NCBI GenBank assembly: GCA_021819825.1
Contig: JAKAEZ010000008.1
Span: 1 to 64,000, forward strand
Direction: 5' to 3'
Length of the DNA stretch: 64,000 nt
Source of the DNA: Planctomycetota bacterium
Lineage (GTDB): Bacteria > Planctomycetota > Phycisphaerae > WQYP01
This document shows positions 43,618 to 51,791 of the stretch, one piece after another. The position numbers and the translations under genes are program-made. The notes beneath the pieces are model-generated. The model was not told where the DNA came from. It saw only the letters and a list, made by a program, of their open reading frames with translations, and did no database searches. The number at the start of each line of letters is the position of its first letter. The stretch's first letter is position 1.

Positions 43618-44349
43618 ATGTATCGTCACATTATCAGTAGTGCGGCGCTGTTCGCCGGGGTACTGGCGGCCAGTGGCGTCGCATCGGCAGGATTCTACAA
43701 AACCATTCCCATGCAAGGTACGTTTCAATCTTGGAGCGGTGTGCCTGTCGTAGCCACCAATGCCGTGGACCCCAATGCGCCGGTGAATATCACACAGGTG
43801 CAAATGGCAAATGATTCCACAAATCTTTACTTTCTTCTTACTTTCAGCAGCGCCATCACACCAGATACCAGTGCCAACAATATGATCTACCTCGCCGTGA
43901 ATAGCACGGACAATTCGGCAGCCTCGGGCTACAACGTCTTTGGATCAAGCCTGATCTATTCCAACACCGGATTTGAAGGCAACTACCCATTTACCCAAAG
44001 CGCCGGAAATTTTAACAGTGGAGGCTCAGTGACAACCACGCTTAATGCCATCCCGTACGCCCCCACCACAGCCACAACGGAACAGGAAATCAGCATCCCC
44101 CTAAGTTCCACCCAGACGGATTCCAGCGCGGGCGGATTCAGCGGCACCCTATTTCCCAGCACAAGCCCGTTTACCGTCGCGTTTTACACGTCCCCATCCT
44201 CCGGTGACGCGTCATTCATTGGACCAATTGCGTACCAGCTTGCAACCGCAAGCGTTCCGGAACCAAGCTCCCTCGCCTTATTGGCAGTAGCTGCCGGCGG
44301 ATTATTCCTAGTAAGCAAAGCACGACGAAACCCAGTTCGCGGCTTGTAA
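43618..44349 (+). CDS. PEP-CTERM surface protein
   Basis: The 243-residue protein has a signal peptide (SSAALFAGVLAASGVASAG) and a Ser/Thr-rich beta domain. It ends in the sorting signal VPEPSSLALLAVAAGGLFL followed by KARRN. The VPEP motif, helix and basic tail are recognised by exosortase, which cleaves and anchors or releases the protein at the surface. No catalytic motif is seen. The domain may be a carbohydrate-binding fold. CAGGAG precedes the ATG. It ends the prepilin-GH114 operon. Confidence 0.92.
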   Translation: MYRHIISSAALFAGVLAASGVASAGFYKTIPMQGTFQSWSGVPVVATNAVDPNAPVNITQVQMANDSTNLYFLLTFSSAITPDTSANNMIYLAVNSTDNSAASGYNVFGSSLIYSNTGFEGNYPFTQSAGNFNSGGSVTTTLNAIPYAPTTATTEQEISIPLSSTQTDSSAGGFSGTLFPSTSPFTVAFYTSPSSGDASFIGPIAYQLATASVPEPSSLALLAVAAGGLFLVSKARRNPVRGL

Positions 44350-44402
44350 AATCAAGACGATTGAGCGCTGGGTTCACTTTACCCAATCTTCAGATTCTTG
44401 CC

Positions 44403-44441
44403 GGGGCCGACGGAATCAAGCAACCGTCGGTCCCGTCTTTC
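44403..44441 (+). terminator. Terminator after the PEP-CTERM gene
   Basis: GGGCCGACGG and CCGTCGGTCCC form a stem with a 10-nt loop, followed by a weak T-rich tail (CGTCTTTCT). It separates the operon from the convergent XylR-type gene. Confidence 0.7.
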
Positions 44442-44459
44442 TGGTGATAACCGAGGCCC

Positions 44460-45653
44460 TCACGACGACCTGCCCTCGCTCCGCATTTTGCGCCGTAACT
44501 CACCCGGTAGCTGTCCGGTCAGGCGTTTGAACGTGGCGGAGAGGTGCTCGGGTCTTTGAATGCTGACCATTTCCGCAATTTTCGCCAGCGGGTAGGTGGT
44601 GTTCATCAGCAGTTCGCCCGCTCGGGCGATACGCACACGCAGGATTTCGTCCTTGGGTGAGCGTCTTAAGGCATCGCGGAAGCGTCGCTCCAGGGTGCTG
44701 CGTGAAATGAGATATGAATTCTGCGCAAGGTGATCCAAAATATCTTCGGTGTTAATGCCCTTGCAGGCATTTTCCTGGATGAATTTTAGCGCCATAGAAA
44801 CGCAGGCGTCCCGCTTGATTGGACCTTCGGTGCTGTATCGAGCGGCAACGGCGGCTGGACTCACCAGTATTTCGTGCCGCGGAGGTGCCTTACCATCCAT
44901 TAAGGTCGAAAGTAAATCCGCCGCCTGATAGCCGATGCGTTGATTCGGTATGGGAACGCTGCTTAATGCCGGTATGCAGAACTCTCTTAATGCCTCATCA
45001 CTGCCGGAACCAATCACCGCTACCTCAGCGGGAACCGGCAAACCGCATCGACGACACGCTTCCAGCACGCGTTTTCCAAGCCAGTCATTTTCGGCAATAA
45101 TTCCTACGGGTTTAGCCAAAGACTGCAACCATTTTTCGAGTTCCACTTCGCTGCCCCTGTACCGGCTTATCGGATCCCCTGTCGAATCAATCCCTTCCTC
45201 AACGCACTGACGCAGTACAGGGATGCTTCTTTGATCATCGGCGGCGCATTGCATAATTGCATCCAAACGCTCCCGTGATTGCTGATCCTCCGCGGAACCA
45301 TAGAAGGCCACCTTCGGCACGCCGCAACTGATCAAATGTGTATACGCCAGAATTCCCACGCGACGTTGATCAACGACCACTCTGGGAATCCGCGGGCAGT
45401 CAAAGCGGCCACAGACATCCACCACCGGCGGTGCGGCATTTTGCAGCGTTTGAATTGCCGCAGCGCTCTGAATGGCTGCCAGAATTCCGTCGTATTGGCA
45501 GTTTGTCGGCAAGGCATTTAGCGCGTGATCAATATCCCTATCATGCAGCGTTATTAACCAGTCGCCATGTGAGCGGACAAATTTTCCCACACCGCCCAGC
45601 AAGGCCATTCCACATGGACTATGGGAATTAAGAAAAATCCCGACTCGGCGCAT
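44460..45653 (-). CDS. XylR-type regulator: sugar-sensor domain plus AraC HTH
   Basis: The first 270 or so residues of this 397-residue protein resemble a LacI/periplasmic-binding-protein sensor (RRVGIFLNSHSPCGMALLGGV, IIAENDWLGKRVLEAC, VAVIGSGSDEALREFC). The C-terminal 100 are an AraC-type double helix-turn-helix (ISRSTLERRFRDALRRSPKDEI and YPLAKIAEMVSIQRPEHLSATFKRLTG). Such fusions activate sugar-use genes. It lies between the PEP-CTERM operon and the GH92 gene. The GH92 gene is upstream on the same strand, and one or both flanking units are likely targets. Confidence 0.9.
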   Translation of the reverse strand: MRRVGIFLNSHSPCGMALLGGVGKFVRSHGDWLITLHDRDIDHALNALPTNCQYDGILAAIQSAAAIQTLQNAAPPVVDVCGRFDCPRIPRVVVDQRRVGILAYTHLISCGVPKVAFYGSAEDQQSRERLDAIMQCAADDQRSIPVLRQCVEEGIDSTGDPISRYRGSEVELEKWLQSLAKPVGIIAENDWLGKRVLEACRRCGLPVPAEVAVIGSGSDEALREFCIPALSSVPIPNQRIGYQAADLLSTLMDGKAPPRHEILVSPAAVAARYSTEGPIKRDACVSMALKFIQENACKGINTEDILDHLAQNSYLISRSTLERRFRDALRRSPKDEILRVRIARAGELLMNTTYPLAKIAEMVSIQRPEHLSATFKRLTGQLPGELRRKMRSEGRSS

Positions 45654-45725
45654 GGATTTAATCCCCGTTGGAAAAACATCAAAGCACGGATCGTCCGCAC
45701 CCGGATGACCTACTATATATTAAAT

Positions 45726-45753
45726 ATTGTATCAAATACTAATTGGCGGTCAA
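45726..45753 (-). promoter_or_regulatory. Promoter of the XylR-type gene
   Basis: The minus strand has TTGACC (45753-45748), a 16-bp spacer and TACAAT (45731-45726). A palindrome GTATTTGATAC overlaps the -10 side of the spacer and could be an autoregulatory site. The start codon is about 70 bp downstream. Confidence 0.7.
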
Positions 45754-45835
45754 GGGACTTCCAGGGATTGTGCAAATCCACTGATTTCTCAGGAACCTCG
45801 ACCGATGTCGTGTTCTTTTGTGGTTCTGCCCGTGT

Positions 45836-48187
45836 TTACCAATGGTCCGGTCCGGTAGACAGCGACGGCGGTTCAGCACCGCGCGCTGCAGCCCAGTTTT
45901 TGTTCGGTGTGGTCCCGGCGGCTACATTCCAAGTGCCGCCCTGAAATACCATTCGCTCCGGCAGCCACGGTTTATTAAGCGGTTTCCCATCCAATGTTGC
46001 CGATTGGATGTACATATTTTTCCCGCCGCCGTTGGGTGTGGTAATTATGAAGGCTTTGCCGGGATAGGGCGATTGCAAGTGGATGGTGATTTTTGCGAAG
46101 CGCGGCGTAGTGATTTCAAAATCCGGCACGCCGGGGTCCACCTGATATAGCCCAATCTGCGTTAACACATACCAAGCCGACATTTCACCGCAATCATCAT
46201 TGCCGGCGCTGCGGACCTTGCTCCAGGCCAGGCCAAACGGAGAATCTGTAAACGATGTCTCGGCGTTTTGCGCCACCCAGTATTGACTGCGCCATGGCAG
46301 GCGGCAATAGTCAAAGAGATACGGTGCTTCCAAGTCCGGCTCATTGGTGGGATCATATTGACCAGTCACAAAAAAGTGTTGAAGCCGCGCCGCAAATGGC
46401 TTATCGCCACCCATCAGCGCGATCAAGCCGTGCACATCCTCCGGGACCAGCCAATTGTACTCCCAAGCCGAGCCTTCACAGTAAAACTGCCAGTTCCATT
46501 CATCGCGGGCTTGCTTATTTAACGGCATCCACGCCCCTTGAGCATTTCGCCCCTGCATGAACATGGTGGCGGGGTTGTACACGGAAGTATATTGCAACGC
46601 ATCGCCAAATAGGATACCGGCCGTTTGGGGTTGATGTAAATCCAACGCCAGGTGCCCCAGCGACGCATACGCAATATCGGTTTCCTCCGCCGATGCCACA
46701 TTGGTATTTACCGGCATAATACTGCCATACCTCTGCCCCGCCAGGCTTTCATAAGGGTGGACGGAACTCAAATCCGCGTGCCCTTTGAGATAATCCGGAA
46801 AGCACTGTTTGGTCATCGCCCGATAGGCGGCATGGATATTGAAGTGGTGCAGCCCCGCCTGCCAAATTTCAGTCAGGCAGTTGGTTAAAGGAAAACCGTT
46901 CATGACACCGGTGGGCCGGTTAGCGAAGGGCCAGCGATCTATAAATCCAAGTTGTTTGGCCATCTCAACCACCGATTGCGCCATGTCCTGCGCCCGTTGC
47001 GGTTCAATGATGGTCAGCAGCGGCATTTCACTGCGGTAGATGTCCCAACCGGACCAATTCGCGTAAATGTGGCGGTGGCCCGCCGGTACCTGATGAATTT
47101 TGTCGTCATAGCCGATGTACCGGCCATCCACATCATCAAACACATTGGGTAACAGCAGGGCATGATAAAGTGCGGTGTAGAAAATCTTTCGGCGATTTAA
47201 CGAACCGCCGTGTACAGTAATGACCGCAAGCGCCTTGTTCCAGCGGGCATGGGCTTGCGCGCGAAGGGTGCTGAAATTAAAATGCGGCATTTCCGCCGCC
47301 AAATTTTTCGCCGCTCCCGCCAGACTGACGAAGGATATGCCAATGCGAAGTTTGACCACTCTGGCGTGGCTGGAGGCAGGATAACTTACAAAAGCTCCGA
47401 TCGGTGGGCCGGGAAGGCGCAGCTTGGGACCCGTGCCTTTGGACGTAATGGCCGCTCCCACATTCCGGGCTTGTACCTGTTCTTGCCCCCCTGGAGTAAT
47501 CGTGGAGCCTTGCCACACACCACTGGTCTTGAACGGCTGACTGAACTTCATAACAAAATAAACCGTGAAAGGTTCATTGGTTTGACAGAACGTCAGACTG
47601 GTAACTGACCCGTTAATGGTGTGGTCGTTGACAACATGAATGCTGGAACCAACCGTGGTGGTTAAAGTGTGGCTGATGGGTACTAAAATATTAGCCTGCT
47701 TACCGGCGGGAAATGTAAATTTTGCCATGCCGCAGTGCGTGCTTGCGGTCAATTGGGCGTTGATACCCCAAGTTTTCATAAACACCCGATAATAACCGGG
47801 CGAGGCCGCCTCCCGCTTGTGACTGAAATTAAAACCATACTGCTTGGGCGGCACCTGTAAGGGGCCGGTAGTGGCGGTGAAAAACACGTCACCATAGCTG
47901 GGACAACCCACACCGCTGAGGTGCGTCATACTAAAACCACTGATATGCTGCTGCTGATAGATGTAATAACTTTGGACGTGCATATCAGGACTTAGTTCCA
48001 CCATGCCGAACGGCACGATAGCTCCCGGTACAATATCACCACCTTGGGCGGTGCCCACAAACGGATTAACCAATGCGGCTAAATCCGCACCGCGGGCTAG
48101 GCCGCCGGCGAGCGGAGCCAGCGGCGAAAGAAGGATCATCATCGCCAAAGCCGCAGAAGAAAACTTACGGGATAACATAAATGACAT
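45836..48187 (-). CDS. Alpha-mannosidase, GH92 family
   Basis: GH92 enzymes are calcium-dependent exo-alpha-mannosidases acting mainly on 1,2, 1,3 or 1,4 links. The 783-residue secreted protein has a signal peptide (SSAALAMMILLSPLAPLAGG) and then the start of the N-terminal domain (VNPFVGTAQGG, PGAIVPFGMVELSPD). The catalytic domain has YANWSGWDIYRSEMPLL, NRPTGVMNGFPLTNC and GNDDCGEMSAWYVL with its acidic residues. The end (PGVPDFEITTPRFAKITIHL) is also typical. Length fits. It may trim mannose from a polymer or glycoprotein target of the locus. Confidence 0.95.
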   Translation of the reverse strand: MSFMLSRKFSSAALAMMILLSPLAPLAGGLARGADLAALVNPFVGTAQGGDIVPGAIVPFGMVELSPDMHVQSYYIYQQQHISGFSMTHLSGVGCPSYGDVFFTATTGPLQVPPKQYGFNFSHKREAASPGYYRVFMKTWGINAQLTASTHCGMAKFTFPAGKQANILVPISHTLTTTVGSSIHVVNDHTINGSVTSLTFCQTNEPFTVYFVMKFSQPFKTSGVWQGSTITPGGQEQVQARNVGAAITSKGTGPKLRLPGPPIGAFVSYPASSHARVVKLRIGISFVSLAGAAKNLAAEMPHFNFSTLRAQAHARWNKALAVITVHGGSLNRRKIFYTALYHALLLPNVFDDVDGRYIGYDDKIHQVPAGHRHIYANWSGWDIYRSEMPLLTIIEPQRAQDMAQSVVEMAKQLGFIDRWPFANRPTGVMNGFPLTNCLTEIWQAGLHHFNIHAAYRAMTKQCFPDYLKGHADLSSVHPYESLAGQRYGSIMPVNTNVASAEETDIAYASLGHLALDLHQPQTAGILFGDALQYTSVYNPATMFMQGRNAQGAWMPLNKQARDEWNWQFYCEGSAWEYNWLVPEDVHGLIALMGGDKPFAARLQHFFVTGQYDPTNEPDLEAPYLFDYCRLPWRSQYWVAQNAETSFTDSPFGLAWSKVRSAGNDDCGEMSAWYVLTQIGLYQVDPGVPDFEITTPRFAKITIHLQSPYPGKAFIITTPNGGGKNMYIQSATLDGKPLNKPWLPERMVFQGGTWNVAAGTTPNKNWAAARGAEPPSLSTGPDHW

Positions 48188-48484
48188 ATAGCACCCCTAT
48201 TTTTCCGTAATAAGTAACACAACAACCACATGGCAGCTTTTGACAAATTCAGAATTCAAGGCCGTTTAATAATTGCACGTATACCAGCCCTACACATCAA
48301 GTAACCGGAACAGTTTACGGCCTTTCGGCGGACTAAGCATACCACGAACCTCGCGGCAAATAAATTTTACCTCCATTCAAAAAAGCAAATTAAACCTTCC
48401 CAAAATCGACATGAAGTTCCGGCATGAAAACCAGGCCTTGCAAGATGCCTGCCTTTCCCGCACGATATAGGCGGTGGGCCGCTG
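48188..48484. other. Gene-free stretch upstream of GH92 and the NUDIX gene
   Basis: About 300 bp hold no credible gene. A TTGACA occurs on the plus strand at about 48239-48244 but has no well-spaced -10 box. The GH92 promoter should lie here on the minus strand; I could not place it. Confidence 0.5.
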
Positions 48485-48532
48485 GTGGTCGGCGGAGGAG
48501 CATTTTGCGATGAATTTCGGAAAGACATTGCC

Positions 48533-49087
48533 GTGGATGAACTACCCTACAAAATTGCGACCCTGGTATACATTTTTGATGAGCGGGGAAATACGTTGCT
48601 TTTGCATCGTAAAAAGGCACCCAATCAAGGGTTGTACTCCCCCATCGGTGGGAAGTTGGAACGGGGCATCGGAGAATCGCCGTATCAGTGTGCGCTTCGG
48701 GAGGTACAGGAGGAAATAGGCCTGGCGTTGGAATACAGCGATATTCGGCTTTGCGGGCTCGTGGCCGAAAAAGCTTACGAAGGAGCCACGCATTGGCTGA
48801 TGTTTTGTTTTGAAGTTACGCGCGCTATTTCGTTGACAGAACTGGAAATTCCTGAAGGGCGGCTGGAATGGGTTCCCGTTTCCGAAGTTGCCCAGCGCCC
48901 CATTCCGGAATCAGACCGTAAAGCTATCTGGCCATTGATGCTGCAACACAGTTCCCAGATCCTTAAACTTAATGGCACGGTCGCAATACCGGAAGTTTTC
49001 AGCCTGTATCTGGATTGCAGCAGCGCCGGTGACATGCGGGCCGTTCATGAACATCCGGCGGCACCCGCGCACCAATCCGGGGTGTAA
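48533..49087 (+). CDS. NUDIX hydrolase
   Basis: NUDIX enzymes hydrolyse nucleoside diphosphates linked to another group. The box is GGKLERGIGESPYQCALREVQEEIGL in essence, read as two pieces, GGKLERGIGE and REVQEEIGL. It carries two extra residues before the first conserved Glu compared with the GX5E consensus, a variant I believe recurs in one subgroup. A GTG at 48533 with GGAAAG upstream is my preferred start; GTG 48485 is also in frame. The tail (about 45 residues) is not part of the fold. Substrate is unknown, and no neighbour helps. Confidence 0.82.
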   Translation: MDELPYKIATLVYIFDERGNTLLLHRKKAPNQGLYSPIGGKLERGIGESPYQCALREVQEEIGLALEYSDIRLCGLVAEKAYEGATHWLMFCFEVTRAISLTELEIPEGRLEWVPVSEVAQRPIPESDRKAIWPLMLQHSSQILKLNGTVAIPEVFSLYLDCSSAGDMRAVHEHPAAPAHQSGV

Positions 49088-49241
49088 AGCGATCCGACCG
49101 GCACACTAACGACCTGTGTAAGACTTTAAGCATTTGCGCGACCAATCATCCATAGCGAGACAGACCTGCGTACAATTAGTAGGTGTCGCGTGCAGGCTGT
49201 TGATCGCATGAACCGCGGCAAATTTGGCAGGATGGATCATT

Positions 49242-51275
49242 ATGTACAGCAAAATGAACCGTGTGTTAACCGCGTTGATGCTTGTCGGCTTGGTAGCCGT
49301 TGGACTGTTGTTCTATAATTATTTCACATCCAACAATAATCCGGTGCTCGGGGATGCGGCAACGGGAATAAAGGCCCCGGATTTTCCGGCTGATTACACA
49401 TGGATTAACACGCCCGAACCATTAAGCTTTCAACATCAGTTGAAGGGGCAGGTGGTGCTGCTGGATTTTTGGACGTATGGGTGCATTAACTGCATTCACC
49501 TGATTCCAACGGAAGAGCGGCTTTTGCATCATTTTGCTAAAGAGCCTTTTGAGATTATTGGTGTGGAAAGCGCCAAGTTCACCAATGAGGCCGTCGCCTC
49601 CCATGTGCGCGATGCCGTATTACGCTATGGCATAACCAATCCGGTAGTGGTCGATCAAAACATGACCATTTGGAACATGTACGGCGTAAATGCGTGGCCG
49701 ACATTGGTGCTGGTGGATGCGTCCGGCCATGAAGTTGGCTCGGTGGCCGGTGAAGCCGGCTACCATTCTTTGGAGCGGGTTATTGCAAAAACAATCGCGG
49801 CGGATCGTAAGGCCGGCACGCTGGCGGCACATGGGCTGAATCTGCCTGTGCAACACACGCTGGTGTCCGCCAGCGGGCTGCTGTTTCCAGGAAAAATCAT
49901 TGCGGATAAAAAAATTCGCCGCCTGTTTATAGCAGATACCGGGCACAATCGAATTGTCGAAACCTCCTGGCCTGATGCACTGGGCCACTGCAAGCTTGTC
50001 GCAATATACGGTAATGGCCAATCCGGACATGTGGATGGCCCCGCCAAACAAGCGGAGTTTGACGCCCCCCAGGGGATCGCGGTGAATGGCGGAGCGCTTT
50101 ATGTCGCGGATACCATGGGGGAATATATCCGCAAGATTAATTTAAAAACCGGTAACGTCTCAACGGTGCTGGGAAACGGACACGAGGTTTACGATACCAC
50201 CGGCGGCGGCGTGGGAACGCAGCAGGGAATTAATTCTCCATGGGATTTGGCAGCCCGCGGCCACACACTTTACATTGCAATGGCCGGTGAGCATCAGCTC
50301 TGGAGTGAAAATCTGCTCACGCATCGGGCCTCGGCTATAGCGGGTACCGGCGGCGAAGGACTGCAAGACGGCCCAGCCGACCAGGCGATGCTCGCCCAAC
50401 CTTCAGGCCTAGCGCTGGACGGTAATATTCTTTATTTTGCCGACAGTGAAAATAGCGCCGTTCGCGGCTTAAATCTGAAAACCAGGAAAGTGTTTACCGT
50501 CATCGGCCACGGATTGTTTGATTTTGGCGACAAAAATGGCGGGGCGGACACCGCACTGCTGCAACATGATTTAGGCGTGGCAATGCTGGGTGACAATATT
50601 CTTGTGGCCGATACTTACAATGACAAATTGCGGCTAATTAACCCAGTGACTCGGATGGTTTCAACCTATGCCGGCGACGGTAAACCCGGAACCGGTAGAC
50701 CCGGCGGTCCGTTGAAACTTAATGAACCGGGCGGCCTGAACGTCTCCGGACATGATATTTTTATCGCCGATACCAACAACCAGCGCATTGTGGAAATGAA
50801 TACTGTAACCAAAACTTGGCACCAGTTGGTTATCAGCGGCTTAGGGCCGCCGCGGGCACCGGTACAGATAGCGTCACGCGTGAAATCTACTGTCGGCGAA
50901 GCAGCCATGGCCGTGCGGGTAGATCCCGCTAAAACACTTACGCTGCAATTTAATCCAAAGCTGCCTCCCTTAACGCACTTAACTCCGGATATTCCGATTA
51001 GTTTGCGCATCACCAGCGGCTCGCATGTTATCGCGGAAGAATCCGTTAACGCCCACGGCAAGATTCCTGTGGACTTCGCCATCACGCCGGCCACGTTGGC
51101 GATGGCAAAAGCGGCCGGGCTTTTACCTTGGCAGATTAAAATATATTACGCCTACTGCACCGATGGCGCGCAGGGGCTGTGCGTACCGGCAGCGCAAGCG
51201 GCGGTATTAAAAGTTACAATGGCCAATGGCGGGCAATCATTGCTGACATTGCCTGAAAGTACGCCACGGCAATAG
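49242..51275 (+). CDS. Membrane-anchored thioredoxin/NHL-repeat protein (NHLRC2-like)
   Basis: The protein is about 677 residues from ATG 49242. It has an N-terminal membrane helix (VLTALMLVGLVAVGLLFYNYF). A thioredoxin-like domain (30-180) follows with the redox pair CINC in DFWTYGCINCIHLIPTEE and a cis-Pro region NAWPTLVLVD. Several NHL propeller repeats follow (LFIADTGHNRIVE, LYVADTMGEYIRKIN, ILYFADSENSAVRGL, IFIADTNNQRIVEMN). A C-terminal beta domain contains a CTDGAQGLC element. The thioredoxin-NHL order resembles animal NHLRC2 and bacterial relatives. It probably acts as an extracytoplasmic thiol protein; the target is unknown. Confidence 0.86.
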   Translation: MYSKMNRVLTALMLVGLVAVGLLFYNYFTSNNNPVLGDAATGIKAPDFPADYTWINTPEPLSFQHQLKGQVVLLDFWTYGCINCIHLIPTEERLLHHFAKEPFEIIGVESAKFTNEAVASHVRDAVLRYGITNPVVVDQNMTIWNMYGVNAWPTLVLVDASGHEVGSVAGEAGYHSLERVIAKTIAADRKAGTLAAHGLNLPVQHTLVSASGLLFPGKIIADKKIRRLFIADTGHNRIVETSWPDALGHCKLVAIYGNGQSGHVDGPAKQAEFDAPQGIAVNGGALYVADTMGEYIRKINLKTGNVSTVLGNGHEVYDTTGGGVGTQQGINSPWDLAARGHTLYIAMAGEHQLWSENLLTHRASAIAGTGGEGLQDGPADQAMLAQPSGLALDGNILYFADSENSAVRGLNLKTRKVFTVIGHGLFDFGDKNGGADTALLQHDLGVAMLGDNILVADTYNDKLRLINPVTRMVSTYAGDGKPGTGRPGGPLKLNEPGGLNVSGHDIFIADTNNQRIVEMNTVTKTWHQLVISGLGPPRAPVQIASRVKSTVGEAAMAVRVDPAKTLTLQFNPKLPPLTHLTPDIPISLRITSGSHVIAEESVNAHGKIPVDFAITPATLAMAKAAGLLPWQIKIYYAYCTDGAQGLCVPAAQAAVLKVTMANGGQSLLTLPESTPRQ

Positions 51276-51296
51276 AGATAGGCGATAGGAAAGAAC

Positions 51297-51524
51297 ATGA
51301 AGTTTACATGTAATATCGATGCGAAGGGAGCTAGAGTGCGGGGAATCTCCGGCACGATTTTGATGGGGCTGGCGATTCTGTCGGCACTGGCAGTCTGGTT
51401 GACTGGTTGGAACTGGCTTTGGTGGGCCACCGCAGGTTGCGCCTTGGGCGGCGCGGCGCAGCTTTTTGAAGCGGCCAATGGCTGGTGCGTGTTGCGCGCG
51501 ATGGGATACAAAACCAAAATTTAG
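51297..51524 (+). CDS. Small membrane protein, DUF2892-like
   Basis: The 75-residue protein starts MKFTCNIDAKGARVRGISG, with AGGAAAG upstream of the ATG. It has two hydrophobic helices (ILMGLAILSALAVWLTGW and WWATAGCALGGAAQLFEAA) and ends NGWCVLRAMGYKTKI. This matches the DUF2892 pattern found in YgaP-type membrane proteins with a conserved Cys near the end. It begins 22 bp after the thioredoxin/NHL gene, so the two are probably cotranscribed and may share a thiol- or sulfur-related role. Confidence 0.8.
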   Translation: MKFTCNIDAKGARVRGISGTILMGLAILSALAVWLTGWNWLWWATAGCALGGAAQLFEAANGWCVLRAMGYKTKI

Positions 51525-51791
51525 CGCATTTTCCATACGCCCGGGAATCAGGCATTATCGCGGTGCGGCAGGCAGCAAAATCAGGTTATCAGTTGCGGGA
51601 TATTTTGATCGCAGGTTCCACCGTCGGCAGAGTCGGCGGTTTTGTGAATCCTGCCCGCAACACTTCCGACCGCAACTTATAACCGGTAACCTATCGCCCT
51701 ACCCCGTTGCCCCATCCTGTTTTCCCCATCCCACGGCAACTGTCATTAACAATGCTATAATGCCTTGCGAATAATCTTTTGGAAATGCGCT

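Noticed and set aside
44403-44441. Hairpin considered as a riboswitch or operator
   Set aside because: It lies after the last gene of the operon with a T-rich tail, so a terminator is the simpler reading.
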